From Chloroflexota bacterium (GTDB lineage: Bacteria; Chloroflexota; Dehalococcoidia; Lucifugimonadales; Australimonadaceae), in assembly GCA_026713505.1 (NCBI GenBank), contig JAPOOH010000159.1, positions 1 through 16,600 on the forward strand: a DNA stretch of 16,600 nucleotides. The letters are read 5' to 3'. Below, piece after piece: positions 1 to 6,473 of this stretch. The notes beneath the pieces were generated by a model. It ran no database searches. It saw nothing but the letters and a program-made list of their open reading frames with translations, and was not told the DNA's origin. A program made the translations under genes and the position numbers. How positions within the stretch are numbered: position 1 is the stretch's first letter; every line of letters starts with the position of its first letter.

Positions 1-639
1 GCGCAGGCCGCACGTGTGGAAGGCCCCGCTGCTGATCGCAGCGAACCGCTCCCCCTCCGGCGGCGATGCGAACGAGCCCCCAAGTTCAGTGTCCAGGAAT
101 TCCTCCCAGACCGGCCAACAGACGGGCGTGCCGTCCTCGTGCAGGCCGCAGGTGTGGGCGGTCCCGCTGCTGAGTGAGGCGAATGTCTCTCCTTGAGGGG
201 GTGGGTGTAACGTCAAGCCCTCCTGTTCGAACACTGCCCAACAGACTGGTGTGCCGTCCTCGCGCAGGCCGCAGGTGTGGGCGGTTCCGCTGCTGAGAGA
301 GGTGAAGGTCTCGCCCTCCGGCGGCAACTCCAGCGGCACGCCGAGTTCCCGCTCAGTGGTCCACCAGCAGACAGGCGCGCCGTCCTCGTCCAGCTTGCAG
401 GCGTGATAGCCGCCACTGCTTATGATGGCGAGTGAAGCGTCCGACGTCGCCGGTTCTCCGGGCTCGGGCTCGAACCCGGGCGTGGGTGTGCTGGTGGGTA
501 GCGGAGTATGGGTGGGCAGGGGCGTATCGGTTGCCGGCGGCTGAACGATGGATGGTGTGGCGTCGTCGCATGCGAGCGGCAGGACCGCGATGATCAGGCA
601 CACGACCGCAACGCCTGTGACCCGTCGGGTGACGTTCAT
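1..639 (-). CDS. RCC1-like repeat lipoprotein, 3' end beyond window
   Basis: This frame stays open for 213 codons from an ATG at 639 to the left edge, so the protein is cut at its C-terminus. It starts with a basic, hydrophobic signal peptide (about residues 1-23) ending LPLAC, so Cys24 is the likely lipidated residue, although the Pro at -3 is not a classic lipobox. A Thr/Pro-rich tether follows (about 28-66). Then come four repeats of the form ISSGxxHTCGLREDGTPVCW, with their His-x-Cys at 79-81, 121-123, 162-164 and 208-210, a period of 41-46 residues. This pattern is typical of RCC1-like beta-propeller repeats in bacterial surface proteins. The regular Cys residues could form disulfides outside the cell. 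No enzymatic motif is visible. The role is probably surface binding, but the ligand is unknown. The gene follows the 717-3807 operon on the same strand after a 77-base gap. Confidence 0.85.
   Translation of the reverse strand, partial: MNVTRRVTGVAVVCLIIAVLPLACDDATPSIVQPPATDTPLPTHTPLPTSTPTPGFEPEPGEPATSDASLAIISSGGYHACKLDEDGAPVCWWTTERELGVPLELPPEGETFTSLSSGTAHTCGLREDGTPVCWAVFEQEGLTLHPPPQGETFASLSSGTAHTCGLHEDGTPVCWPVWEEFLDTELGGSFASPPEGERFAAISSGAFHTCGLR
128..297. repeat. Near-identical 47-base direct repeats inside the RCC1-like gene
   Basis: Bases 128-174 and 251-297 differ at only two of 47 positions. They lie 123 bases (41 codons) apart, exactly one protein repeat unit. A third, partial copy at 1-36 is more diverged and is cut by the window edge. 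They encode the HTCGL(R/H)EDGTPVCW core. The nucleotide identity is higher than protein constraint alone would need. Confidence 0.8.
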
Positions 640-685
640 CACGCAGACCGATTGCTCGAGAGAACCAGTTGGTTCCCCAAGTGGC

Positions 686-718
686 AGGTGCCTGACGAAC
701 TGCGTTTCCCAGGCACCT
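686..718 (-). terminator. Hairpin at the end of the Rieske/dehydrogenase operon
   Basis: A perfect 9-base inverted repeat (AGGTGCCTG at 686-694, CAGGCACCT at 710-718) with a 15-base loop starts within the stop codon of the dehydrogenase gene. No U-run follows on the minus strand, so it may stabilise the mRNA end rather than terminate transcription. A smaller 5-base stem (GAACC at 662-666, GGTTC at 671-675) lies further downstream on the minus strand. Confidence 0.45.
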
Positions 719-1943
719 ACGACACGCCCTGGCCGGTGTACGGCACCTGGTGCTGCATGAAGACCTCGCGGCGCTCGTCCGAGGACTGGATGATGCCCAA
801 GACGACCTCCTGCGTTGCCTTGCCCCAGTACGCGTCGTGGATGCGGACAGGCGTGTCCGTGCGGATGGCGCGGCACATCTCGTCGACCTCTATCGAGCAG
901 TAGCGCCGGTTGTAGCCGGGGCCCGCCGGGAGGTCTACCTCCTCGTTGCCGTCGTCGCCGTGGATGACGAGGCCGGTTGGCGTCTGGCGCATGTCGCCGT
1001 GCTCGCACGAGACGAGCGTGAGACCGAAGAATGCGTGCCGCCGGTCGGGCGAGACGGGGTGCTCGATGGAGCGTTCCAGCGAGCCTCCATAGCGCGTCGA
1101 CTCCTTGTACGCCTCCTCGGCGTCAGCGTCGGCGAAAGCTGCGATCCGCCGCCGCGAGTTGACGTGGAGCGCTGGGTCCATCTGTTGCCCCTGGAGCGTG
1201 TAGCCGAACGTGAGTTCCGCGCTGTTGAAGTGGCCGTAGCCGTCGTAGGTGATGGTGGCCGTGTGCCCGTCCTCAAAATCGAGGAACGCCATGAACGAGC
1301 CGTCGATGGGGCGGTCCGGGTCGACGATGTTGGTTCGGGCGCGGACGGAGCGCACCTTGCCGCCGCCGACCATGCGCGAGATATCCACCTGTATCGGCCC
1401 CTGCCGCCGCACGATGCTGCCGCCGCGGTCCTGCATCAGCTCTTCCTTGGCGCGCGGGCGGTAGATCCAGTCGCTGTAGAACATGGTGTGCATCATGACG
1501 ACCTTGCCGAGCCTGCCGCTGTTGGCGATCTCCGCCATCTTCAGGTTAGGGAGGTCCAGGCTCTGCGAGTGGCCGACGAGCACGCGGGTGCCGTTGCGCT
1601 CCGTGGCCTCGATGATGGCGTCGCACTCGTCGAGCGTCAGACCCATCGGCTTGTCGAGGATGACCTGCTTGCCGCGCTCCGCTGCCATGACGGTGTGGGC
1701 GGAGTGCATCTCGTCCGGCGTCATAACGTAGACGACATCGACGTTGGGGTCGGCGCACAACCCTTCTGCGTCGTCGTAGGCGTTGCCGCTGAAGTCGCGC
1801 TCAAATCGCTCGCGGGCAGGAGCGCGAGGGTCCGCGACGGCCACGATGCGTGCGTTCGGGTTCGCGCGCAGCTCAGGGATCATGTTCATCGCGCCTGCGC
1901 CGAGGCCGATAATGCCGAAATTCAGTGGTGTGTTGCTGGTCAT
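717..1943 (-). CDS. Gfo/Idh/MocA family oxidoreductase, Pht4-like dihydrodiol dehydrogenase candidate
   Basis: This 408-residue NAD(P)-dependent dehydrogenase has an N-terminal Rossmann fold, with the GLGAGA nucleotide-binding loop at about residues 13-18 and a DKP version of the family's EKP motif at 97-99. The C-terminal alpha/beta domain has GGSIVRRQGPIQVDI at about 174-188. The family includes putative 4,5-dihydroxyphthalate dehydrogenase (Pht4), which oxidises the cis-dihydrodiol made by phthalate dioxygenase. The Rieske oxygenase gene directly upstream, 18 bases away on the same strand, fits that pairing. The family's usual GxHxxD motif reads GPIQVD here, so Ile184 stands where the catalytic His is expected. 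The exact substrate is therefore uncertain. An AAGGCGG Shine-Dalgarno supports the ATG at 1943. The family is clear, the aromatic dihydrodiol role is inferred from the neighbour, and a sugar- or inositol-type substrate remains possible. Confidence 0.88.
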   Translation of the reverse strand: MTSNTPLNFGIIGLGAGAMNMIPELRANPNARIVAVADPRAPARERFERDFSGNAYDDAEGLCADPNVDVVYVMTPDEMHSAHTVMAAERGKQVILDKPMGLTLDECDAIIEATERNGTRVLVGHSQSLDLPNLKMAEIANSGRLGKVVMMHTMFYSDWIYRPRAKEELMQDRGGSIVRRQGPIQVDISRMVGGGKVRSVRARTNIVDPDRPIDGSFMAFLDFEDGHTATITYDGYGHFNSAELTFGYTLQGQQMDPALHVNSRRRIAAFADADAEEAYKESTRYGGSLERSIEHPVSPDRRHAFFGLTLVSCEHGDMRQTPTGLVIHGDDGNEEVDLPAGPGYNRRYCSIEVDEMCRAIRTDTPVRIHDAYWGKATQEVVLGIIQSSDERREVFMQHQVPYTGQGVS

Positions 1944-1961
1944 GGCGTGTCGTCCGCCTTC

Positions 1962-3239
1962 CTAGGCTGTTGCGTGCTGCTGCTGAACGTAGGCTGTCTG
2001 CGTGAGCAGGTCGACGATGAGCGGCTTGAGCCTGCTACCGTAGCGCGCGACCTCGTCGATGTCCGACTTTGTGCCAAGTGTGCCCCAGCCTTCCTGGGGC
2101 ACGTGGATCATCTCGTTCTCCGCCGGGTCCCGAATGACGTTCAGCGGCTCGGCGCCGTCCTCGACGACGGCAGCCTGCTCGTCCAGCATCTTGCGGTAGA
2201 GGATGAGGCCGCGGTCGGACTCACCGAGACGCTCCGCCGTGCGGTCCATGATGGGCCCCTGGAGTATCCACGCGGCGTGGTCCTGCGCCATGGTGTCGTC
2301 GCTGCGCCAGAAGCCGTCCGGGGTCCTGAGCTCGATGTTGGTGTAAGGGATGCTCTCTTGCGCCGGGACCTCGATGTCGTCAGGGAACCAGTAGCTCGTG
2401 AGTTCAACGTGCCAGGTGTGCGTGTCGTCTATGGGCGTGCGGTATTGGAAGAAGTAGCGTCCGCCGCCTCCCTGCTGCAGGATGTTCGGGAAGAGCAGGG
2501 GATGGCCCACGCTCCACTTGGGCGACTCCTTCGTCGTGTTGCCGTAGACGCGGCGCTTGATGATGCCGCGCTCGAACTCGTCGAAACCGATCTCCTTGTG
2601 GCGGTCGTACCTGGCGAGGCTCTCGGCGACGGCGTCGCGGCGTCCTTCCAGCCTGGCACGGTGTGCGCCGTAGACGCCGTGCAACCATTCCAGGTGCACG
2701 GGGTCTACGGAGTTTTCCATGCACTGAACCCAGTTGCACGGGACCACGGCGATGAATGCCTCCCGCAGCACGCCTTCCTTCTGCGCGAGGATGTCGTAGT
2801 TGGGGAGGAGCGGGACGGGCGCCGGCCCCATGTAGGCGAAGATGAGGCCTCCGAGTTCCTTGACCGGGTAGCCCGCAATCTTGACCTTCTCCTTGAAACG
2901 CCCGTCCGGGTGGACGGTCTCCTCAAAGGGTTGCTCGATGCACTGGCCTGTCTCGTCCATCATCCAGCCGTGGTACATGCACCGCAGCCGGTGTTCCTCG
3001 GGGATGCAGTAGGAGAGGTCGACGCGACGGTGGGGGCAGAAGCGGTCGATCAGGCCGAGCGTCCCCGACTTGTCCTTGTAGAGGACGAGGTCCTCGCCGA
3101 GCACACGCACAGCCCTCGTGGGGCGTTCGTCGAGTTCGGCGGTGGCAGCGATGGGGTGCCAGTAGCGGCGCATGAGCTCGCCCATGGGGGTTCCGGGACC
3201 CACTCTTGTGATGCGGTCGTTCTGTTCCTGCGTCAGCAT
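1962..3239 (-). CDS. Rieske non-heme iron oxygenase, phthalate 4,5-dioxygenase type
   Basis: This is a 425-residue oxygenase subunit. The N-terminal Rieske domain binds a 2Fe-2S cluster through Cys68-x-His70 and Cys87-x2-His90, 16 residues apart. The C-terminal catalytic domain has the iron-site motif D179-x2-H182-x4-H187 in ENSVDPVHLEWLHG, and Asp320 (AQDHAAW) is a candidate for the carboxylate ligand. The later stretch QGPIMDRTAERLGESDRG is typical of phthalate-type, alpha-only oxygenases. These proteins dihydroxylate or O-demethylate aromatic acids using electrons from a separate reductase, and no reductase or ferredoxin gene is in the window. The gene lies 43 bases after the DinB-like gene and 18 before the dehydrogenase, so the three probably share a transcript. 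AGGGGGA precedes the ATG. The family is certain, but the aromatic substrate is not: VanA- and dicamba-monooxygenase-like enzymes share this architecture. Confidence 0.93.
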   Translation of the reverse strand: MLTQEQNDRITRVGPGTPMGELMRRYWHPIAATAELDERPTRAVRVLGEDLVLYKDKSGTLGLIDRFCPHRRVDLSYCIPEEHRLRCMYHGWMMDETGQCIEQPFEETVHPDGRFKEKVKIAGYPVKELGGLIFAYMGPAPVPLLPNYDILAQKEGVLREAFIAVVPCNWVQCMENSVDPVHLEWLHGVYGAHRARLEGRRDAVAESLARYDRHKEIGFDEFERGIIKRRVYGNTTKESPKWSVGHPLLFPNILQQGGGGRYFFQYRTPIDDTHTWHVELTSYWFPDDIEVPAQESIPYTNIELRTPDGFWRSDDTMAQDHAAWILQGPIMDRTAERLGESDRGLILYRKMLDEQAAVVEDGAEPLNVIRDPAENEMIHVPQEGWGTLGTKSDIDEVARYGSRLKPLIVDLLTQTAYVQQQHATA

Positions 3240-3282
3240 GTCTTCGTCCCCCTGTCTGTTGTCCGCCTGAGACTGTGTGTCC

Positions 3283-3807
3283 TCAGGCCCCGTACCATCC
3301 GTGCTGGTCTACGAGCCCTCGCACGTAGGCGATCTGCCCCGTGTGTTGTATGAGATCTCCGGTCACGCGGGCGATCGATAACTTGATCGTCTCGCCACGC
3401 GCAACCCCCGCCGCGCTCGGCTTCTCCAGGGCGTCGTCCGTGACAGCGTCGAGGAATCTCCGGGACTTCTCTCGCGCTGCTTCGAAGTAAGCGATGAGCG
3501 TGTCGGAGTCGATAGGGTCGAACGAGCGCACCTGCTCCAGCGAGTCGCCGTTGCCGGAGCCCCTGTCGGCAGGCAGGCCGAAGCGCTCGCACCAGCCGTC
3601 CGCCGTCCACCCCTCCGCTTCGCCCAACAGTTCGGAGTAGTTCTTGTCCTGCGTACGAGTGAGGTGCCAGGCCAGCCAGCCGATAGGGTTGCTCTCGGGC
3701 CCGGATGGCTGGGCCTTGAGCTGCTCGAGGGTCAGGCCCGTCAGGGCGCGGTGGAACCCCCCGCCGATGCGGTCGTAGGCTGCGTTCGAGATCTCGCCTG
3801 CGCTCAT
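3283..3807 (-). CDS. DinB-superfamily protein (maleylpyruvate isomerase N-domain-like)
   Basis: This 174-residue protein has the DinB four-helix-bundle pattern. NPIGWLAWHLTRTQD around residues 40-54 supplies His48, and GDLIQHTGQIAYVRGL near 150-165 supplies His155. DinB folds bind a metal with three His, and many act as thiol-dependent transferases or isomerases using mycothiol or bacillithiol. Here the usual His four residues before the last one is Asp151, so the metal site, if any, would be His/Asp/His. The gene is probably first in the operon with the Rieske oxygenase and dehydrogenase, which would suit a thiol-dependent step in aromatic catabolism such as maleylpyruvate isomerisation, but no substrate can be read from the sequence. 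GAGGTA lies a good distance before the ATG at 3807. It matches the short single-domain DinB/DUF664 group and lacks the C-terminal extension of true mycothiol-dependent maleylpyruvate isomerases. Confidence 0.8.
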   Translation of the reverse strand: MSAGEISNAAYDRIGGGFHRALTGLTLEQLKAQPSGPESNPIGWLAWHLTRTQDKNYSELLGEAEGWTADGWCERFGLPADRGSGNGDSLEQVRSFDPIDSDTLIAYFEAAREKSRRFLDAVTDDALEKPSAAGVARGETIKLSIARVTGDLIQHTGQIAYVRGLVDQHGWYGA

Positions 3808-3879
3808 GTGCTACCTCGGGTCGGGTTGGCGTGAGCGTAGTTGGCCGTCCCGCGCCGCGTCAATCGCGCACTGTGTGGT

Positions 3880-4197
3880 TCAGTTGCCAGCGAGCATCAC
3901 GATATGCGCACGCTCTATCTCCTGGTGGAAGCTCTCGGGCAGGCGGGCCCAGTCCCGTGCTTCCACGAGGAAGGGGATCGTGGACTCTCGTAAGGCCTCC
4001 TCCACGTTGGACAGCGCATCCACGGGAAGGGGAGCCAGGCCGGGACCGCGCAGCACGAGGTCGAGGTCGCTCCCTTCATGTCCCCGCCCGGTGACTCGGC
4101 TTCCGTAGGCCCAGACCGCTACTCCTGGCAGGTGCTCGTGCAGGAGGTGCTCGATCTGCTCCCGGTGGCGCGGCTGCAGGTCGAGTTGCAGCGTCAT
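3880..4197 (-). CDS. mntA: MntA-type nucleotidyltransferase antitoxin
   Basis: This 105-residue minimal nucleotidyltransferase has the exact GSX10DXD signature: Gly32-Ser33, ten residues, then Asp44-Leu-Asp46 in YGSRVTGRGHEGSDLDLVL. In characterised HepT/MntA systems this enzyme neutralises the HEPN toxin by adding AMP units to the Tyr of its RX4HXY motif. The partner gene lies directly upstream. Its stop codon overlaps this ATG by four bases (4194-4197), so the two are translationally coupled. The length is normal for stand-alone MntA proteins. The sequence shows family and pairing. Antitoxin function is inferred from the family. Confidence 0.9.
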   Translation of the reverse strand: MTLQLDLQPRHREQIEHLLHEHLPGVAVWAYGSRVTGRGHEGSDLDLVLRGPGLAPLPVDALSNVEEALRESTIPFLVEARDWARLPESFHQEIERAHIVMLAGN

Positions 4198-4613
4198 GGC
4201 GTCTCTTCTCCTATCACCAGAGACAGCGATTGCGCATCCGTGATGAAAGCCGGAAGCGCATCGAGTACGTCTCTTGCGTACTGTTCTCCATACTGGTGCG
4301 CCGAGCGGTTCCGGATATCGCGGTAGGTAAGCCAGCGTTCGCAGGCTTCGCCAGCGATCAAGGCATGCTTGGCTGCATGCCTGAAGATGTCCTTGAAGAA
4401 GAGTTCATCAACATCGCGGTTGCTGGCGAAATAGCCGCTGATACGCTTCTTGAGGAGGTTCCCGCACTGCTCCTCCGCCAGTTCGAACTCCTTCACGCAT
4501 GCTGCCCGGTATATCTCGTAGGCGATGCTCCCCGGCTCCTGCTGCCGCAGCAATGCGAACGCGCTATCGAGTGTTTGAACGATACGGTCGAGGTATTCGG
4601 TGTTGAGTCGCAT
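4194..4613 (-). CDS. hepT: HepT-type HEPN toxin RNase
   Basis: This 139-residue, mostly helical protein has the HEPN RNase motif RX4HXY: Arg101-Asn-Arg-Ser-Ala-His106-Gln-Tyr108. In known HepT toxins Arg and His form the RNase site at the dimer interface, and the Tyr is AMPylated by MntA. Both the RNase residues and the modifiable Tyr are present, so the toxin looks intact. The toxin gene is first and mntA second, with a 4-base overlap. GAGGCGAAGG lies before the ATG at 4613. The pair sits between a catabolic operon and a divergent crotonase operon, as mobile toxin-antitoxin modules often do, but no transposase or flanking repeat is visible. Confidence 0.9.
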   Translation of the reverse strand: MRLNTEYLDRIVQTLDSAFALLRQQEPGSIAYEIYRAACVKEFELAEEQCGNLLKKRISGYFASNRDVDELFFKDIFRHAAKHALIAGEACERWLTYRDIRNRSAHQYGEQYARDVLDALPAFITDAQSLSLVIGEETP

Positions 4614-4645
4614 GGCCTTCGCCTCGAAGTCGGCGCGTGTGGGTC

Positions 4646-4651
4646 ATTATA
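4646..4651 (-). promoter_or_regulatory. Candidate -10 element for hepT/mntA
   Basis: Read on the minus strand, these bases are a perfect TATAAT about 33 bases before the hepT start, in otherwise GC-rich sequence. No convincing -35 box lies at the right spacing, so the call rests on the -10 alone. The 128-base gap between hepT and the crotonase gene holds nothing else recognisable except the crotonase ribosome binding site. Confidence 0.35.
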
Positions 4652-4728
4652 CGCTTGGCCTGGCCCAGCCCATCCCGCGTTGGACAGCGGACAGGGCGCT
4701 CCATAGAATGCCGACACCCCGGCCCTGC

Positions 4729-4737
4729 AAGGAGGAG
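4729..4737 (+). promoter_or_regulatory. Strong Shine-Dalgarno that points to an ACG start
   Basis: AAGGAGGAG is a near-perfect Shine-Dalgarno. The only codon in the crotonase frame at normal spacing is ACG at 4742, six bases after AGGAGG. The nearby GTG at 4737 is out of frame. The in-frame GTG at 4637 and TTG at 4655 lie upstream of this site and have no comparable signal. Confidence 0.6.
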
Positions 4738-4741
4738 TGTC

Positions 4742-5605
4742 ACGGGCGATTTCATCGAAGTCCAGCGTACCGAAGGTGTCGTGCTCATCACGCTCGACCA
4801 CGCCGAGACACGCAATGCGCTGAGCGGCGAGATGGCCGCGGAGCTGTATGCCGAAATCGACGCGTTCGAGTCGAATGCGACCGACCGTGTCCTCGTGCTT
4901 ACGGGACGCGACCCGTCATTCTGTTCGGGCGCGAACATCCGCCGGTTCGACGAGGTGATCGGGCGCATCGAGCAGGAGGAGGGCGCACGAGGTGAGCGGC
5001 AGCCGCTGCCGTGGGGAGACATGGAGGCACGGCTCGGCCAGCGCGCGTCGGAGAAGGCGGAAGCCGGGTTCGGCTCCGTATCCAACGTCCCGCTGCGCAT
5101 CGGCGAGGTGCAGAAGCCTACGATCGCGGCGGTGAACGGCCACGCGATAGGCGTCGGTCTCGGTCTCGCGCTTTCGTGCGACATCCGCATCGCGTCGGAC
5201 AAGGCGGAGTTCGCGGAAGCATTCGTGCGCATGGGGCTCGTGCCGGGCGATGGCTCCTGCTGGCAGTTGCCGCGTCTCATCGGTCTCAGCAACACGTACT
5301 ACATGCAGTACACGGGCGACCGGCTGAGTGCAGACGAGGCCTACCGGATGGGTCTCGTGAGCAAGGTGCACCCTCACGACGAGATGCTCGATGCGGCGGT
5401 GGGATTCGCGCAACGTCTCGCCTCGGGCGCGACGTATTCGATGTCGCTCACCAAGTACCTCGTACAGCGTTCCTTCGACATGGGGTTCGGGGAAAGCTTG
5501 CGCCTCGCTCAGACGGCGCAAGAACTGGCGCGCCGCTCTGAGGACCACAAGGAAGCGGTAAAGGCCTTCCTCGACAAACGGAGGCCGGATTTCAAGGGCA
5601 GGTGA
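4742..5605 (+). CDS. Enoyl-CoA hydratase/isomerase (crotonase) family protein
   Basis: This is a crotonase-fold protein, 287 residues if it starts at ACG 4742. The first oxyanion-hole segment is SFCSGANIRRFDE (about residues 60-72). The second is KPTIAAVNGHAIGVGLGLA (about 125-143), followed by MGLVPGDGSCWQLPRLIG. Aligned by eye to classical enoyl-CoA hydratase, both catalytic Glu are gone: Gly141 and Phe161 occupy their places, while Asp170 sits in the PGDG turn. It is thus more likely a CoA-ester isomerase or other crotonase, broadly like PaaG-type enzymes, than a true hydratase. An insert with several Glu, Gly and Arg residues lies at about 73-105. The start was chosen from the AGGAGG spacing and because upstream codons read as non-protein (MWVIIRLAWPSPSRVG). 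The flavoprotein gene starts 4 bases after its stop. Confidence 0.88.
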   Translation, partial: TGDFIEVQRTEGVVLITLDHAETRNALSGEMAAELYAEIDAFESNATDRVLVLTGRDPSFCSGANIRRFDEVIGRIEQEEGARGERQPLPWGDMEARLGQRASEKAEAGFGSVSNVPLRIGEVQKPTIAAVNGHAIGVGLGLALSCDIRIASDKAEFAEAFVRMGLVPGDGSCWQLPRLIGLSNTYYMQYTGDRLSADEAYRMGLVSKVHPHDEMLDAAVGFAQRLASGATYSMSLTKYLVQRSFDMGFGESLRLAQTAQELARRSEDHKEAVKAFLDKRRPDFKGR

Positions 5606-5609
5606 GCGC

Positions 5610-6470
5610 ATGAAGGTTGGTGTTGGACTTCCGTTCAGGATGCCGACGGACAGTTGGGCGTATATCTCGGAGTTGGCGCGCCGCGCCGACGAAGGGCCGT
5701 ACTCTTCTTTCGCGGCTCTCGACCGGCTGGCGTACGACAACTTCGAGGCGATGGCCGAGCTTGCGGCGGTAGCCGCTATCACGAAGCGCCTGCGCCTGGT
5801 GACGGCCATCCTCCTCGCGCCCGTGCGCAATGCGGGCGTACTCGCCAAGCAGGCCGCGACGATAGACGCCATCTCCAATGGACGGCTCACGCTCGGACTT
5901 GCCGTAGGCGGACGCGAGGACGACGCCGTCGTCGCGCCTTCGGAGTTCCGCAACCGCGGCAAGCTGTTCGAGGAGCAACTCGTGCACATGAGGCGCATCT
6001 GGGCGGGTGAAGTGCTGGAGGGCGCTGAACGGCCGGTAGGGCCAGCGCCGGTGCAACCGGGCGGGCCGGAGATACTCATCGGCGGGACGCACGCGAAGGC
6101 GATCGCACGGGTCGGCCGCTTCGCCAACGGCTACGTGATGGGTGGCAGGGCGCTGGAGGCGGAGTGGGCGAAGGGCATCATGACGCGGGTCGAGCAGTCC
6201 TGGGCGGAGCACGGGCGCGAGGGCAGGCCGCGCATCGTCGTGACACTGCCGTGTGCGCTCGGCCCGGGCGCCGAGGAGGCGGTCACGAGTGCGGTAGCGC
6301 ACTACTACGGCGGGGACCCATCGCGCCAGGTGCGCCAACAGCCCACATCGCCCGAGATCATCCGCAACGCGATCAGCATGCACGAGGAGCTGGGCTCGGA
6401 CGAGATCATCTTCCGGCCCGTCACACCCGAGCTGGAGCAACTCGAGCGTCTGACCGACGCCATCAGGTAG
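5610..6470 (+). CDS. LLM-class (luciferase-like) flavin-dependent oxidoreductase
   Basis: This 286-residue TIM-barrel protein belongs to the luciferase-like superfamily. It opens MKVGVGLPFR, has a core strand with TKRLRLVTAILLAPVRN (about 58-74), the characteristic ISNGRLTLGLAVGGREDD (about 88-105), and a C-terminal GGTHAKAIARVGRFANG segment. Such enzymes use FMN or coenzyme F420 to monooxygenate or reduce organic substrates. The sequence does not settle the cofactor. It is shorter than many members (about 330-350), which fits the compact F420-dependent or MmcJ-like end of the family. It lies 4 bases after the crotonase gene and 3 bases before the MFS gene, so all three should be one transcript with coupled translation. 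A substrate linked to acyl-CoA chemistry is inference. Confidence 0.9.
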   Translation: MKVGVGLPFRMPTDSWAYISELARRADEGPYSSFAALDRLAYDNFEAMAELAAVAAITKRLRLVTAILLAPVRNAGVLAKQAATIDAISNGRLTLGLAVGGREDDAVVAPSEFRNRGKLFEEQLVHMRRIWAGEVLEGAERPVGPAPVQPGGPEILIGGTHAKAIARVGRFANGYVMGGRALEAEWAKGIMTRVEQSWAEHGREGRPRIVVTLPCALGPGAEEAVTSAVAHYYGGDPSRQVRQQPTSPEIIRNAISMHEELGSDEIIFRPVTPELEQLERLTDAIR

Positions 6471-6473
6471 CCG

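Noticed and set aside
750..3353. Very long plus-strand open frame of 867 codons
   Set aside because: It is the mirror of the dehydrogenase and Rieske genes on the minus strand. Its translation is Val/Arg/Ala/His/Asp-rich with no motif, as expected opposite GC-rich genes, while the minus strand has clear catalytic motifs and ribosome binding sites.
3880..4613. Toxin-antitoxin pair considered as part of a larger defence island
   Set aside because: No restriction, phage-defence, integrase or transposase gene is nearby. The flanking genes are metabolic and transport genes.
4637..4741. GTG or TTG start giving the crotonase 30-35 extra residues
   Set aside because: The added residues are not protein-like, there is no ribosome binding site before them, and they cross the strong Shine-Dalgarno at 4729-4737. 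It remains possible if ACG initiation is excluded.
4916..6127. Minus-strand open frame of about 400 codons
   Set aside because: It is antisense to the crotonase and flavoprotein genes, spans their junction, and has low-complexity Arg/Ser/Ala composition with no recognisable domain.
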